Source: Nocardioides sp. (lineage in GTDB: Bacteria; Actinomycetota; Actinomycetes; Propionibacteriales; Nocardioidaceae). Taken from it: a stretch of 57,270 nt of DNA. Below, in pieces: positions 1 through 7,686 of the stretch (position 1 is the stretch's first letter; every line of letters starts with the position of its first letter). The translations under genes were made by a program, and so were the position numbers. The stretch is from the NCBI RefSeq assembly GCF_030655615.1, contig NZ_JAURVJ010000122.1:1-57270 (forward strand), written 5' to 3'. Under the pieces are notes generated by a model, which searched no databases, was not told the DNA's origin, and saw nothing but the letters and a program-made list of their open reading frames with translations.

Positions 1-19
1 CGCCGCCAGCGCCAGCGCC

Positions 20-223
20 TCAGAAGACCGCCGAAGCCGCGCCGCCCGCCGCCGGGGCCGCGCCCTCCTGGCGCTGGGTGTCGGCCACCTGCTCCGGGTC
101 GAGGTTGGACCCGCACGCCGCGGCGAGCAGGCACACGGCGACGGCCAGGACGGCCGCGACGCCGGACTTCGACCTCTCGGTCAACAGTGTTGACACGCCG
201 GGGACGTTACGTTCGCAGGGCAC
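20..223 (-). CDS. Short lipoprotein N-terminus, possibly truncated by a frameshift
   Basis: The reading frame opens at a GTG (221-223) and gives 67 residues. It has a charged start, a hydrophobic stretch (GVAAVLAVAVCLLAA) and a lipobox-like AAAC followed by GSN, so the product should be an exported, lipid-anchored protein. Residues after the Cys are an Ala/Gly/Gln-rich linker typical of actinobacterial solute-binding lipoproteins. A TGA at 20-22 ends the frame inside this low-complexity linker. The sequence beyond it, up to the window edge, is still Gly/Ala-rich, so the stop may reflect a frameshift and the true gene may continue to the left. It is divergent from the TetR gene on the right. 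The internal GTG that begins VAAVL is another possible start. Function cannot be assigned. Confidence 0.45.
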   Translation of the reverse strand: MPCERNVPGVSTLLTERSKSGVAAVLAVAVCLLAAACGSNLDPEQVADTQRQEGAAPAAGGAASAVF

Positions 224-234
224 GGTGTGTCAAC
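189..234. promoter_or_regulatory. Inverted repeat in the lipoprotein/TetR divergent promoter
   Basis: GTTGACAC (189-196) and GTGTCAAC (227-234) are perfect inverted 8-mers separated by 30 bp, between the lipoprotein-like gene and the TetR gene. The left copy shares the core TTGACACG with the boxes at 9535 and 16122. Such spacing could hold two operator half-sites or simply a loop. Binding by the neighbouring TetR protein is inference. Confidence 0.3.
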
Positions 235-280
235 GATCACCCCGCCGTTGGGCTACCGTCCGGAACGTGAGGGGCGCGAC

Positions 281-889
281 GTGAGCGAGGCGGTGACGTC
301 GCGCGCCGCCTCCGCGTCGGCGACGCGGGAGGCGATCGGCACGGCCGCGCGCCAGCTCTTCAACCGTCAGGGCTACGCCGGCACGTCGGTCCGCCAGATC
401 GCCGCGCAGGCCGGCGCCGACCCGGCGCTGGTGATCCGCTACTTCGGCTCCAAGGAGCGGCTGTTCCTCGAGACGGTGCCGGTCGAGGGACGGTTCGACC
501 ACGTCACCAACGGGCCGCTCGACGGCATGGGCGGCCGGCTCGTCGCGTCGCTGCTGACCGAGTCGCCCGAGCTGACGTTCAGCATCTGGCGGGCGATGCT
601 CCGGGCCTCCGACAGCGAGCTCGTGCGCGAGCGGCTGGTCGCCGCGATGGAGCAGATGTTCATCGAGCCCCTCGCCCCGCGCCTCGTCGGTCCGCACGCC
701 GAGCTCCGGGCCCGGCTGGTAGCGGCGCAGATCTCCGGCCTGCTCGACGCGGTCGCCGTCCTCGGCGACCGGCGGATCACCGAGGCCACCCACGAGCAGC
801 TGGTCCGGTTCTACGGCGCCTCGATCCAGACCCTCGTCGACCCGCCCGACGACTCGCCCGTCGACCCCGCTCTGGACGACGGCAACTAG
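281..889 (+). CDS. TetR/AcrR family transcriptional regulator
   Basis: A 202-residue repressor-type protein with an N-terminal TetR helix-turn-helix. Visible landmarks are TREAIGTAARQLF, then GYAGTSVRQIAAQAG and the recognition segment PALVIRYFGSKERLF, followed by an all-helical ligand/dimerisation domain. I chose GTG 281 because GAGGGG lies 6 nt upstream and the protein then starts at the usual distance from the HTH. An earlier GTG at 227 would add 18 residues with no family support and would overlap the inverted repeat. The stop codon is embedded in a KstR-type box controlling the next two genes. The regulator may act on the flanking LLM/FadD17 genes or on the divergent lipoprotein; its ligand is unknown. 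Confidence 0.85.
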   Translation: MSEAVTSRAASASATREAIGTAARQLFNRQGYAGTSVRQIAAQAGADPALVIRYFGSKERLFLETVPVEGRFDHVTNGPLDGMGGRLVASLLTESPELTFSIWRAMLRASDSELVRERLVAAMEQMFIEPLAPRLVGPHAELRARLVAAQISGLLDAVAVLGDRRITEATHEQLVRFYGASIQTLVDPPDDSPVDPALDDGN

Positions 890-900
890 AACCTGTTCTA
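887..900. promoter_or_regulatory. KstR-type palindromic operator
   Basis: TAGAAC-CT-GTTCTA is a perfect palindrome with a 2-nt spacer. It matches the known motif (TnnAACnnGTTnnA) of KstR, the TetR repressor of sterol catabolism in mycobacteria and rhodococci. It lies 8 bp before the LLM gene and overlaps the preceding TetR stop codon. The downstream genes include a FadD17-like ligase, which belongs to the KstR regulon in mycobacteria, so motif and context agree. Confidence 0.65.
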
Positions 901-908
901 TTTGCTCC

Positions 909-1757
909 ATGCGCAACGGCCTCGTCCTGTTCTCGTCCGACCGCGGCATCACCCCCGCCCAGCTCGCCGTCGCGGCCGAGGAGCGGGGGTTCGACACGAT
1001 CTACGTGCCCGAGCACACCCACATCCCGGTGCGCCGCGACGCGGCCCACCCGACCGGCGGCGACACGCTGCCCGACGACCGCTACACCCGCACCCTCGAC
1101 CCGTGGATCTCGCTGGCCACCGCCGCCGCGGTCACCACGCGCATCCGGCTGTCGACCGCGGTGGCCCTGCCGGTCGAGTCCGACCCGATCACCCTCGCCA
1201 AGCAGATCGCCACCCTCGACCACCTCTCCGGCGGCCGCGTCACCATCGGCGCCGGCTTCGGCTGGAACACCGACGAGCTCGAGGACCACCACGTCCCGCC
1301 GGCCAAGCGGCGCACGGTCCTGCGCGAGTACGTCGAGGCGATGCGGTCGCTGTGGACCGAGGACGAGGCGTCCTACGACGGCGAGTTCGTGAGGTTCGGG
1401 AAGTCGTGGGCCTACCCCAAGCCCGTGCAGGCGCACATCCCGCTTGTCATCGGGGCCGGGGGCGGACCCAAGACCTTCGACTGGATCGCCCGCACGGCCG
1501 ACGGCTGGATGACGACACCGGTCGAGACCGGCATCGGCGAGAAGGCTGACGCCCTGCGCGCCGCGTGGAAGGACGCCGGCCGCACCGGCGATCCCGAGAT
1601 CCACGTGCTCATCGCGATGAGACCGACCCCCGAGCAGCTGGAGGAGTGGGCCGCCGCGGGTGCGACCGACCTGATCTGGGGCGTGCCCGACAAGTCGGCC
1701 GACGAGGTCGTCGCCTACCTCGACCGGCTCGCCGCACGGGTCGGGCTGGGTGCCTGA
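909..1757 (+). CDS. LLM-class F420-dependent oxidoreductase
   Basis: A 282-residue luciferase-like TIM-barrel oxidoreductase. Family landmarks are the N-terminal strand RNGLVLFSSDRG, EERGFDTIYVPEHTHIP, the QIATLDHLSGGRVTIGAGFGWN segment (GxGxGWN-like, typical of F420-binding LLM proteins) and the C-terminal GATDLIWG/VVAYLDRLA region. The length is normal for the TIGR03619-like subgroup. Such enzymes usually transfer hydride with F420 on small organic or acyl substrates; the substrate is not evident here. The ATG is 8 bp after the KstR-type box, and the stop (1755-1757) is almost fused to the next ATG (tgagatg), so it should be co-transcribed with the FadD17-like ligase. The pairing suggests sterol or fatty-acid side-chain catabolism, by inference. 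Confidence 0.85.
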   Translation: MRNGLVLFSSDRGITPAQLAVAAEERGFDTIYVPEHTHIPVRRDAAHPTGGDTLPDDRYTRTLDPWISLATAAAVTTRIRLSTAVALPVESDPITLAKQIATLDHLSGGRVTIGAGFGWNTDELEDHHVPPAKRRTVLREYVEAMRSLWTEDEASYDGEFVRFGKSWAYPKPVQAHIPLVIGAGGGPKTFDWIARTADGWMTTPVETGIGEKADALRAAWKDAGRTGDPEIHVLIAMRPTPEQLEEWAAAGATDLIWGVPDKSADEVVAYLDRLAARVGLGA

Positions 1758-1758
1758 G

Positions 1759-3354
1759 ATGGCCGACAACATCCAGCAGCTGCTGCGCGAGCTCGCCACG
1801 GGCGAGCACGCTGACCGGGCCGGGCTCCTCCACGAGGAGCTGGTCCTCACCTGGCGCGAGCACCTGACCGAGGCGGCCACCGAGGCGGCGGCCGTCATCG
1901 GCCTGGCCGACCCCGACCTGCCGCTCCACGTCGGCGTCCTGCTCGGCAACACCCCCGAGATGCTGCGGTCGATGGCGGCGGCCGCGCTCGGCGGCTACGT
2001 CCTGTGCGGCATCAACACGACGCGCCGGGGTCCGGCCCTCCTGGCCGACGTACGCCGGTCCGACTGCCAGGTGCTGGTCGTCAACGCCGAGCACCGCGAC
2101 CTGCTCGACGGCCTCGACCTCACCGGCGTCCTGGTCGTCGACACCGGCTCCGACGAGTGGGCCGGCCTGCTGGCCGCGGCCGCGACGACGCCCGACGACC
2201 TCGTCCCGCACCGTGAGGTCGAGGCCATGGACACCTTCATGATGATCTTCACGTCGGGCACGAGCGGCGAGCCCAAGGCCGTGCAGGTCGCCCACCTGAT
2301 GGTGCTCTTCTCGGGGCTCAACCTGGTCGAGCGGTTCGCCGTGACCGCCGACGACGTCTGCTACCTCTCCATGCCGCTCTTCCACTCCAACGCCGTGGTC
2401 GCCGGCTGGGCCGTCGCGATCGGGGCCGGCGCGGCGATGGTGCCGGCGCGCTTCTCGGCGTCGGGCTTCCTGGCCGACGTGCGGCGCTACGGGGCGACCT
2501 ACATGAACTACGTCGGCAAGCCGCTGGCCTACGTGCTGGCCACCCCCGAGCAGCCCGACGACGCCGACAACACCTTGCGCCAGGCCTTCGGCAACGAGGC
2601 CAGCGACCGTGACATCGCCGACTTCTCGCGCCGCTTCGGCACCAAGGTCATGGACGGCTTCGGCTCCACCGAGCTGGCCGTCATCGTCACCCGCTCCGAG
2701 GGCACCCCGCCCGGCTCGATCGGCGTCGGCTTCGACGGCGTCGCGATCTATGACAGCGAGACCGTCACCGAGTGCCCGGCCGCCGTCTTCGACGAGAGCG
2801 GTGCTCTCGTCAATGCCGACGAGGCGATCGGCGAGCTCGTCAACACCCAGGGTGCGGGCTACTTCCAGGGCTACTACAACGACAAGTCGGCCAACGACGA
2901 GCGGATGCGGCACGGCATGTACTGGTCCGGCGACCTGGCCTACAAGGACGCCGACGGCTGGATCTACCTTGCCGGCCGCACCGCCGACTGGATGCGCGTC
3001 GACGGCGAGAACTTCGCCGCGGCTCCCATCGAGCGGGTGCTGATGCGGCTGCCCGACCTGTCCCAGGTCGCGGTCTACGCCGTGCCGGACGGCAACGTCG
3101 GCGACCAGATCATGGCCGCGATCGTGCTCGTCGACGACGGCACGCTCACGCCCGTCGACCTCGAGAAGTTCCTCGGCGACCAGGCCGACCTGTCGCCCAA
3201 GGCGTGGCCGCGCTACGTGCGCATCGCCCGCTCGCTGCCGTCGACGGCCACCAACAAGGTGATCAAGCGCGAGCTCGCGGCGCAGGGTCCGACCGCCGGC
3301 GACGGGGTGCTGTGGACGCGCGAGGAGCGCGGGCGGTCCTACACCGCCGGCTGA
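1759..3354 (+). CDS. fadD17: Acyl-CoA synthetase, FadD17-like
   Basis: A 531-residue AMP-forming acyl-CoA ligase. The P-loop/A3 motif MIFTSGTSGEPKAV, the MPLFHSNAV segment, the A5 motif MDGFGSTE, the A7 motif YWSGDLAYKD and the hinge DWMRVDGEN are all in order, and the C-terminal Lys of the KVIKREL motif is present. The stretch around YGATYMNYVGKPLAYVLATPE closely resembles mycobacterial FadD17 from memory, a ligase of the cholesterol regulon. It should activate a carboxylic acid to its acyl-CoA in the cytoplasm. ATG 1759 is preferred over GTG 1750, which overlaps the upstream stop. The KstR-type box before the LLM gene supports the assignment. The exact substrate remains open. Confidence 0.85.
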   Translation: MADNIQQLLRELATGEHADRAGLLHEELVLTWREHLTEAATEAAAVIGLADPDLPLHVGVLLGNTPEMLRSMAAAALGGYVLCGINTTRRGPALLADVRRSDCQVLVVNAEHRDLLDGLDLTGVLVVDTGSDEWAGLLAAAATTPDDLVPHREVEAMDTFMMIFTSGTSGEPKAVQVAHLMVLFSGLNLVERFAVTADDVCYLSMPLFHSNAVVAGWAVAIGAGAAMVPARFSASGFLADVRRYGATYMNYVGKPLAYVLATPEQPDDADNTLRQAFGNEASDRDIADFSRRFGTKVMDGFGSTELAVIVTRSEGTPPGSIGVGFDGVAIYDSETVTECPAAVFDESGALVNADEAIGELVNTQGAGYFQGYYNDKSANDERMRHGMYWSGDLAYKDADGWIYLAGRTADWMRVDGENFAAAPIERVLMRLPDLSQVAVYAVPDGNVGDQIMAAIVLVDDGTLTPVDLEKFLGDQADLSPKAWPRYVRIARSLPSTATNKVIKRELAAQGPTAGDGVLWTREERGRSYTAG

Positions 3355-3367
3355 CCGGTCAGCCCGG

Positions 3368-4525
3368 TCAGCCCGACCACTCGACGAGCAGCACGGTCGC
3401 GTCGTCGCTGAGCCAGGCGTCGTCGCGGGCGAGCAGGTCGAGCCGTATCCGCCGGAGCTTCTCGGCGAGCAGGCCGCCGCGGGCGAGCTCGTCGCGGAGG
3501 ACCACGAGGAAGCCGTCGAGGCCGAGCATCCGGCCGTCGAGGCCGCGGGCCTCGGTGATGCCGTCGGTGTGCAGGACCAGGACGTCACCGGGCTCGAGGT
3601 ACTCCTCGGCCAGGTCGGGCGCGCCGCCGAGCCCCGTGCCGAGCGGCGGGGCGGCGTCACCCTCGAGCACCTCGACCGCGCCCCCGGCGCGCACGACCAC
3701 CGGGGCCGGGTGCCCGGCGCTGAGCCAGGTCAGCCGGCCGGTGCCGAGGTGCAGCTCGACGAGGAGCGCCGTGGCGTAGCGGTCGTCCCCGCCGGTGTCA
3801 CCGACGAAGCGGTCCATGACCGTCCAGGCGCCGAGCAGGTCCTCGCCCGACCGGCGGGCGCTGCGATAGGCGGCGACCCCGACCGCGCTGACGAGCGACG
3901 CGGCGAACCCGTGGCCGGTGGCGTCGAGGATCATCGCCCGCAGCACCTCGCCCTCGACGGCGTGGTCGAGCGCGTCGCCGCCCGAGGCATAGCTCGGCTC
4001 CATCACGGCCGCGAGCGCGACCCGGTCGTCGGTGTAGGTCAGCGGCGGCACGATCGAGCCGAGGAGCTCGGCCCCGACCGCCATCTCCTGCGTGCGCCGG
4101 ACCACCTCGACGCCGTCGCTGTAACCGCGGTCGGCCGCCAGGTGCAGCGCCACCGCGTCGACGAGCGCCGCCAGGTCGCCCGCGAGGGGCTCGACCTCCG
4201 CCTCGACGACCAGCACCCCGAGGCGGTCACCGCGGTGGGTCACCGGGACCCAGGTGGTGCCGCCCTCGACCACCGACTCGCCCCGGGTGAAGCACCGCCC
4301 GGCCGGACCGTCGTCCACCGCGACCGCCTGCTGGCGGGCGCCGGACCGTCCGGTCCGCGGCATCGGCACCAGCTCGGTCTGCTCGTGGGTCGCCAGCAGC
4401 AGCGCCACGTCACCGGCCTCCCACGCCTCGCGCGCGACCTCGGCCACGGCGTCGGCGAGCTCGCCCGGCGGACGTCGGGAGGCGCGCCCGACGAGCAGGG
4501 CCGCCACGTGGGGGAGGGTCGGCAC
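3368..4525 (-). CDS. PP2C-family (SpoIIE-type) protein serine/threonine phosphatase
   Basis: 385 residues from GTG 4525. The N-terminal half (about residues 1-160) looks like a degenerate GAF-type sensor domain. The C-terminal half is an RsbU/SpoIIE phosphatase: EMAVGAELLGSIVPP, then AVMEPSYASGGDALDH (metal-binding Gly-Asp), ILDATGHG (DxxGHG), WLSAGHPAPVV, VLHTDGITEAR and a final DDATVLLVEW carrying the last metal Asp. This family dephosphorylates anti-anti-sigma factors in stress and sporulation switches; no partner kinase or anti-sigma gene is adjacent. It is convergent with fadD17 with only 13 bp between stops. A larger frame reaching further upstream is a GC-rich artefact, because the domain begins at this start. 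Confidence 0.85.
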   Translation of the reverse strand: MPTLPHVAALLVGRASRRPPGELADAVAEVAREAWEAGDVALLLATHEQTELVPMPRTGRSGARQQAVAVDDGPAGRCFTRGESVVEGGTTWVPVTHRGDRLGVLVVEAEVEPLAGDLAALVDAVALHLAADRGYSDGVEVVRRTQEMAVGAELLGSIVPPLTYTDDRVALAAVMEPSYASGGDALDHAVEGEVLRAMILDATGHGFAASLVSAVGVAAYRSARRSGEDLLGAWTVMDRFVGDTGGDDRYATALLVELHLGTGRLTWLSAGHPAPVVVRAGGAVEVLEGDAAPPLGTGLGGAPDLAEEYLEPGDVLVLHTDGITEARGLDGRMLGLDGFLVVLRDELARGGLLAEKLRRIRLDLLARDDAWLSDDATVLLVEWSG

Positions 4526-4572
4526 CCGACCATTGTGGTCGATCCCGGGCGTCCGCGCGGCCCGATCCCCGA

Positions 4573-4905
4573 TCAGGCGGCCGGCAGCCCGAACGCCTCG
4601 CGCTGGTCGTCCGGCACGAGCCCGAGGTGGTCGGGGTGCTTGGCCAGCCACGACGTGACGTAGGGGCAGAACGGCAGCACCGAGGTCCCGCGCTCGGCCA
4701 TCGCGTCCATCGCGACCCGCACCAGCCGCGAGGCGAGCCCGTGCCCCTCGAGGTCGGGCTCGATCTCGGTGTGCACGAAGGCGTAGCCGTCGTGCCGCTC
4801 CTGGTAGACCGTGAAGCCGGCCAGGCGGTCGCCGTACCGGATCTCGAAGCGGTGCTCGGCCGGGTTGTCGGTGACGCTGACCGGGGTCTCGTCCTCGGGA
4901 GGCAT
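4573..4905 (-). CDS. GNAT-like N-acetyltransferase, short YidJ/Gtn-type
   Basis: 110 residues in the compact acetyltransferase-like fold. FEIRYGDRLAGFTVYQERHDGYAFVHTEIEPDLEGHGLASRLVRVAMDAM contains the acetyl-CoA loop (EGHGLASRL replaces the usual Q/RxxGxG/A). The C-terminus VLPFCPYVTSWLAKHPDHLGLV matches the family pattern in which a conserved Cys-Pro-Tyr precedes W/KHP. These single-domain proteins may acetylate small molecules or lysines; the substrate is unknown. It lies upstream of the PP2C gene on the same strand with a 47-bp gap. Confidence 0.85.
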   Translation of the reverse strand: MPPEDETPVSVTDNPAEHRFEIRYGDRLAGFTVYQERHDGYAFVHTEIEPDLEGHGLASRLVRVAMDAMAERGTSVLPFCPYVTSWLAKHPDHLGLVPDDQREAFGLPAA

Positions 4906-4975
4906 GGGCCCAGCCTAGGTCGACCTGAGTATCCGGACCCTGCGGCGGACGTCCGCGGGCGGTGAGGGTCGACCC

Positions 4976-5422
4976 ATGACCACGACCCAGCCGCTCCCGC
5001 CCGCCGTGTCCGCCCGCGAGTCCCTCGCCTCGTCCCGCCTCCTGCTGTGGCTCCCCGTCCCGGCGCTCGTCCTCGTCGGCGTGCTCCTCGTCAAGGGGTA
5101 CGCCGTCGCCATGGGCTTCGACGCCGTCGCCGAGGCCGACGAGTTCGGGTTCGGCTACCTCGCCATCGTCGCCGCCTGTGCCCCGTCGGGCCTCGTCGTC
5201 CTCGTGCTCGCCACGACCTACTCGTTCGCCGACGCGGAGTCCCGCTCGACCGGCGTCGTCGTGACCGCGGCCTGGACCGCCGTCAGCGGCGTGGCCCTCG
5301 CCGGCTTCTGCGCCCTGCCCGCCACGTCCGACGGCCACGGGACCGTCGCCTACGTCGCCGCCGGCCTCGTCGCCGCGGCCCCGCTGGCCCTGGTGGCCGT
5401 GGCCCGCTTGCGGAGCAGGTGA
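4976..5422 (+). CDS. Small four-helix membrane protein of unknown function
   Basis: 148 residues with four predicted transmembrane segments: LLLWLPVPALVLVGVLLV, YLAIVAACAPSGLVVLVLA, STGVVVTAAWTAVSGVALAG and VAYVAAGLVAAAPLALVAVA. A short cytosolic N-terminus precedes them and an Arg-rich end follows. The ATG is at 4976. No family is recognised. It ends 21 bp before the TetR gene and could share its transcript, but the operator at 5436 suggests the TetR unit has its own promoter. Confidence 0.6.
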   Translation: MTTTQPLPPAVSARESLASSRLLLWLPVPALVLVGVLLVKGYAVAMGFDAVAEADEFGFGYLAIVAACAPSGLVVLVLATTYSFADAESRSTGVVVTAAWTAVSGVALAGFCALPATSDGHGTVAYVAAGLVAAAPLALVAVARLRSR

Positions 5423-5435
5423 GGTCGCACCTATT

Positions 5436-5451
5436 CTGGACACATGTCCAG
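5436..5451. promoter_or_regulatory. Palindromic TetR operator over the start codon
   Basis: CTGGACA-CA-TGTCCAG has perfect 7-bp arms with a 2-nt spacer. The ATG of the TetR gene (5444-5446) lies inside the right arm. Placement on the start codon is typical of autorepression by TetR proteins. A related site (CTGGACA left half, weaker right half) lies at 9566 before the amidohydrolase gene. Confidence 0.6.
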
Positions 5452-6019
5452 TCAGGTGTTCAAGTCGTCGCGGTCCGGGCTGCGGAGCCGCCAGGCCGAG
5501 ACCCTGACCAAGCTCCTCAAGGCCGGTGACGAGGAGCTTCGGGCCGTCGGGCACGAGGCTCTCACGGTTCGTACCGTCGCCGCACGCGCGGGGGTGTCGC
5601 CGGCGACGGCCTACACCTACCTGGCCTCCAAGAACCACCTGTTCGCCGAGCTCTTCCTCGGCTACCTCACCGACGACGCCGACCACGCCCCCACCGGTCC
5701 CACGCCGGCCGCGCGGGTCCAGAGCGTGACCCGGCGGATGTCGGAGCGGCTGGCGGCCGCGCCCGAGCTCGCGGCCGCGGTGACGCCGGCCCTGCTGAGC
5801 TCCGACCCCGACGTCGCCCAGCTCCGGCTGCGCATCGGCGCCGTCTTCGTCCGCACCTTCGAGGGTGCGCTGGGCGAGGCCAGCACCCCCGGCCTGCTCG
5901 ACGCGCTGACACTGGCCTTCTCCGGCGCGCTGCTCCAGGCCGGGATGGGCGTCATGACCTACACCGAGATGGGCGACCGGCTCGACGGCGTCGTCGCCAC
6001 GATCCTCGAGGGCCACTAG
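5444..6019 (+). CDS. TetR family transcriptional regulator
   Basis: 191 residues. The HTH covers about 18-65: RQAETLTKLLKAGDEELRAVG, then LTVRTVAARAGVSPATAYTYLASKNHLFAELF. The rest is helical, as expected for a ligand-binding domain. It is the first gene of a tight group with an SDR and an alpha/beta hydrolase (2-bp gap, then a 4-nt overlap), so it probably senses a substrate or product of those enzymes and represses itself through the palindrome over its own start codon. A related half-palindrome at the amidohydrolase promoter (9557-9581) may extend the regulon. Confidence 0.85.
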   Translation: MSSQVFKSSRSGLRSRQAETLTKLLKAGDEELRAVGHEALTVRTVAARAGVSPATAYTYLASKNHLFAELFLGYLTDDADHAPTGPTPAARVQSVTRRMSERLAAAPELAAAVTPALLSSDPDVAQLRLRIGAVFVRTFEGALGEASTPGLLDALTLAFSGALLQAGMGVMTYTEMGDRLDGVVATILEGH

Positions 6020-6021
6020 GC

Positions 6022-6792
6022 ATGGGCAAGTACGACCGGCCCGACCGCCGCCCGACCGTCGTCACCGGTGCCTCGTCCGGGATCGGCGCGGCGACCGCGC
6101 TCACGCTGGCCGCCGCCGGCTACCCGGTGGCGCTGGGCGCCCGCCGGGTCGACAAGCTCGACGACCTCGCCGCCTCCATCCGCGAGAGTGGCGGCGAGGT
6201 CGTCGTGTCCTCCCTCGACGTCACCGACCCCGACTCGGTCAAGGCGTTCGCGGCCCACGTGACCGCCGAGCTCGGCGAGGTCGAGACGATCGTCTCCAAC
6301 GCCGGCGCGGTCGCGCCCGGCACGATCCACGAGGTCGACTCCGACCGCTTCGCCCGCGAGGTCGACCTGACGGTCACCGGCGCCCACCGGCTGGTGCGGG
6401 CTTTCGTGCCCGCGATGGTCCGACGCCGCCGGGGCGACGTGGTCTTCGTGTCGTCCGACGTCGCCGTCCGGGCGCGGCCCTTCATGTCGGCCTACGCCGC
6501 CGGCAAGTGGGGCCTCGAGGGGATGGCCCACGCGATGCAGATGGAGCTCGAGGGCACCGGTGTCCGCGCCTCGATCGTGCGCCCCGGCCCGACCTGGAGC
6601 GAGATGGGCACCGACTGGGACGTCGCCGAGGCGGCCCACGTGCTGACCCAGTGGGAGCGGTTCGGCCTCGCCCGGCACCCCCACTTCATGAAGCCGCAGG
6701 CCCTCGCCGACGCGATCGCGTTCATCGTCGGTGCGCCCCGGGGCGTCCACGTCAACCTGATCGAGGTCAACCCCGAGGCGCCGATCTCGTGA
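6022..6792 (+). CDS. SDR family oxidoreductase
   Basis: 256 residues of classical short-chain dehydrogenase/reductase. The cofactor motif TGASSGIG is near residue 15, ALGARRVDKLDDLA carries the Arg that favours NADP(H), NAGAVAPG is the NAG motif, and the catalytic set is Ser in VFVSSDVAV plus YAAGK (YxxxK). Substrate is unknown. It is 2 bp downstream of the TetR gene and overlaps the hydrolase by 4 nt, indicating translational coupling. Together they could oxidise an alcohol and hydrolyse an ester or epoxide of one compound, which is inference. Confidence 0.85.
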   Translation: MGKYDRPDRRPTVVTGASSGIGAATALTLAAAGYPVALGARRVDKLDDLAASIRESGGEVVVSSLDVTDPDSVKAFAAHVTAELGEVETIVSNAGAVAPGTIHEVDSDRFAREVDLTVTGAHRLVRAFVPAMVRRRRGDVVFVSSDVAVRARPFMSAYAAGKWGLEGMAHAMQMELEGTGVRASIVRPGPTWSEMGTDWDVAEAAHVLTQWERFGLARHPHFMKPQALADAIAFIVGAPRGVHVNLIEVNPEAPIS

Positions 6793-7670
6793 GCGCCGGC
6801 ACCCACGGGACCACCGTCGTGGCGCTGCCCTCGCACGACGTCCACGCGCTGACCTGGGGGCCCGACGACGGACCGCTGCTGCTGGCGCTGCACGGCTTCC
6901 CCGACACCGCCTGGACGTTCCGCCACCTCGGGCCGCTGTGGGCCGCCGCCGGGTGGCGGGTGGTCGCGCCGTTCCTGCGGGGCTACGGCCCCTCAGGCGT
7001 CCCGCGCGACGACGACTACACGGTCGGCGCGCTGATGGCCGACGCCGTCGCACTGCACGCCCGCCTCGACGGTGACGCGCGTGCGGTGCTGGTCGGCCAC
7101 GACTGGGGCGCGGTCACCGCCAACGGCCTCGGCGCCGATCCCGCCTCGCCCTTCGCGAGGGTCGTCGCGCTCGCCATCCCGCCGCTGCCGACGATGAACC
7201 CGGGACGCGGGCTGCTGCGGCCGTGGCTCGCCGCCGTCGTACGGCAGCCGCGGAAGAGCTGGTACGTCCTGGCCAACCAGGTGCCCGGTGTCTCGGAGCG
7301 CGTGTTCGCGCGGCTGGCAAGCAGACTCTGGCACGACTGGTCACCGGGCTACGACGCCCGGACCGACCTGGCCCACCTGCTCGAGTCCGTGCCCGACCTC
7401 GAGCGGGCCCGGGCCGTCGTCTCCTACTACCGCGCCGCCGCCCGCCCCAGCGGCCTCCGGCACCTGCGGCACGGACCGCCGCTGGTGCCGACCCTCTACC
7501 TCCACGGCGCCCAGGACGGCTGCCTCGACCGGCGCTTCTTCGACCTCGCCGCGGCCCGGCTGACCGGCGAGCACCGTGCGGTGCAGGTCGAGGACGCCGG
7601 CCACTTCCTCACCGTCGAGCAGCCCGACGTCGTGGCCGCCCACGTCCTGGCCTTCCTCGACCGACCCTGA
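6789..7670 (+). CDS. Alpha/beta hydrolase, epoxide hydrolase-like
   Basis: 293 residues starting at GTG 6789, which overlaps the SDR stop (gtga). The oxyanion-hole motif HGFPDTAW, nucleophile elbow GHDWGA with Asp as nucleophile, cap-domain tyrosines (for example VVSYYRAA) and a terminal GHFLTVEQP His are seen. An Asp nucleophile with HGFP points to the soluble epoxide hydrolase or haloalkane dehalogenase branch rather than esterases. The acid residue is probably the Asp in LHGAQDGC. It ends in a short convergent gap (16 bp) with the amidohydrolase gene. Confidence 0.8.
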   Translation: MSAGTHGTTVVALPSHDVHALTWGPDDGPLLLALHGFPDTAWTFRHLGPLWAAAGWRVVAPFLRGYGPSGVPRDDDYTVGALMADAVALHARLDGDARAVLVGHDWGAVTANGLGADPASPFARVVALAIPPLPTMNPGRGLLRPWLAAVVRQPRKSWYVLANQVPGVSERVFARLASRLWHDWSPGYDARTDLAHLLESVPDLERARAVVSYYRAAARPSGLRHLRHGPPLVPTLYLHGAQDGCLDRRFFDLAAARLTGEHRAVQVEDAGHFLTVEQPDVVAAHVLAFLDRP

Positions 7671-7686
7671 CCGGCCCCTGCGTCGG

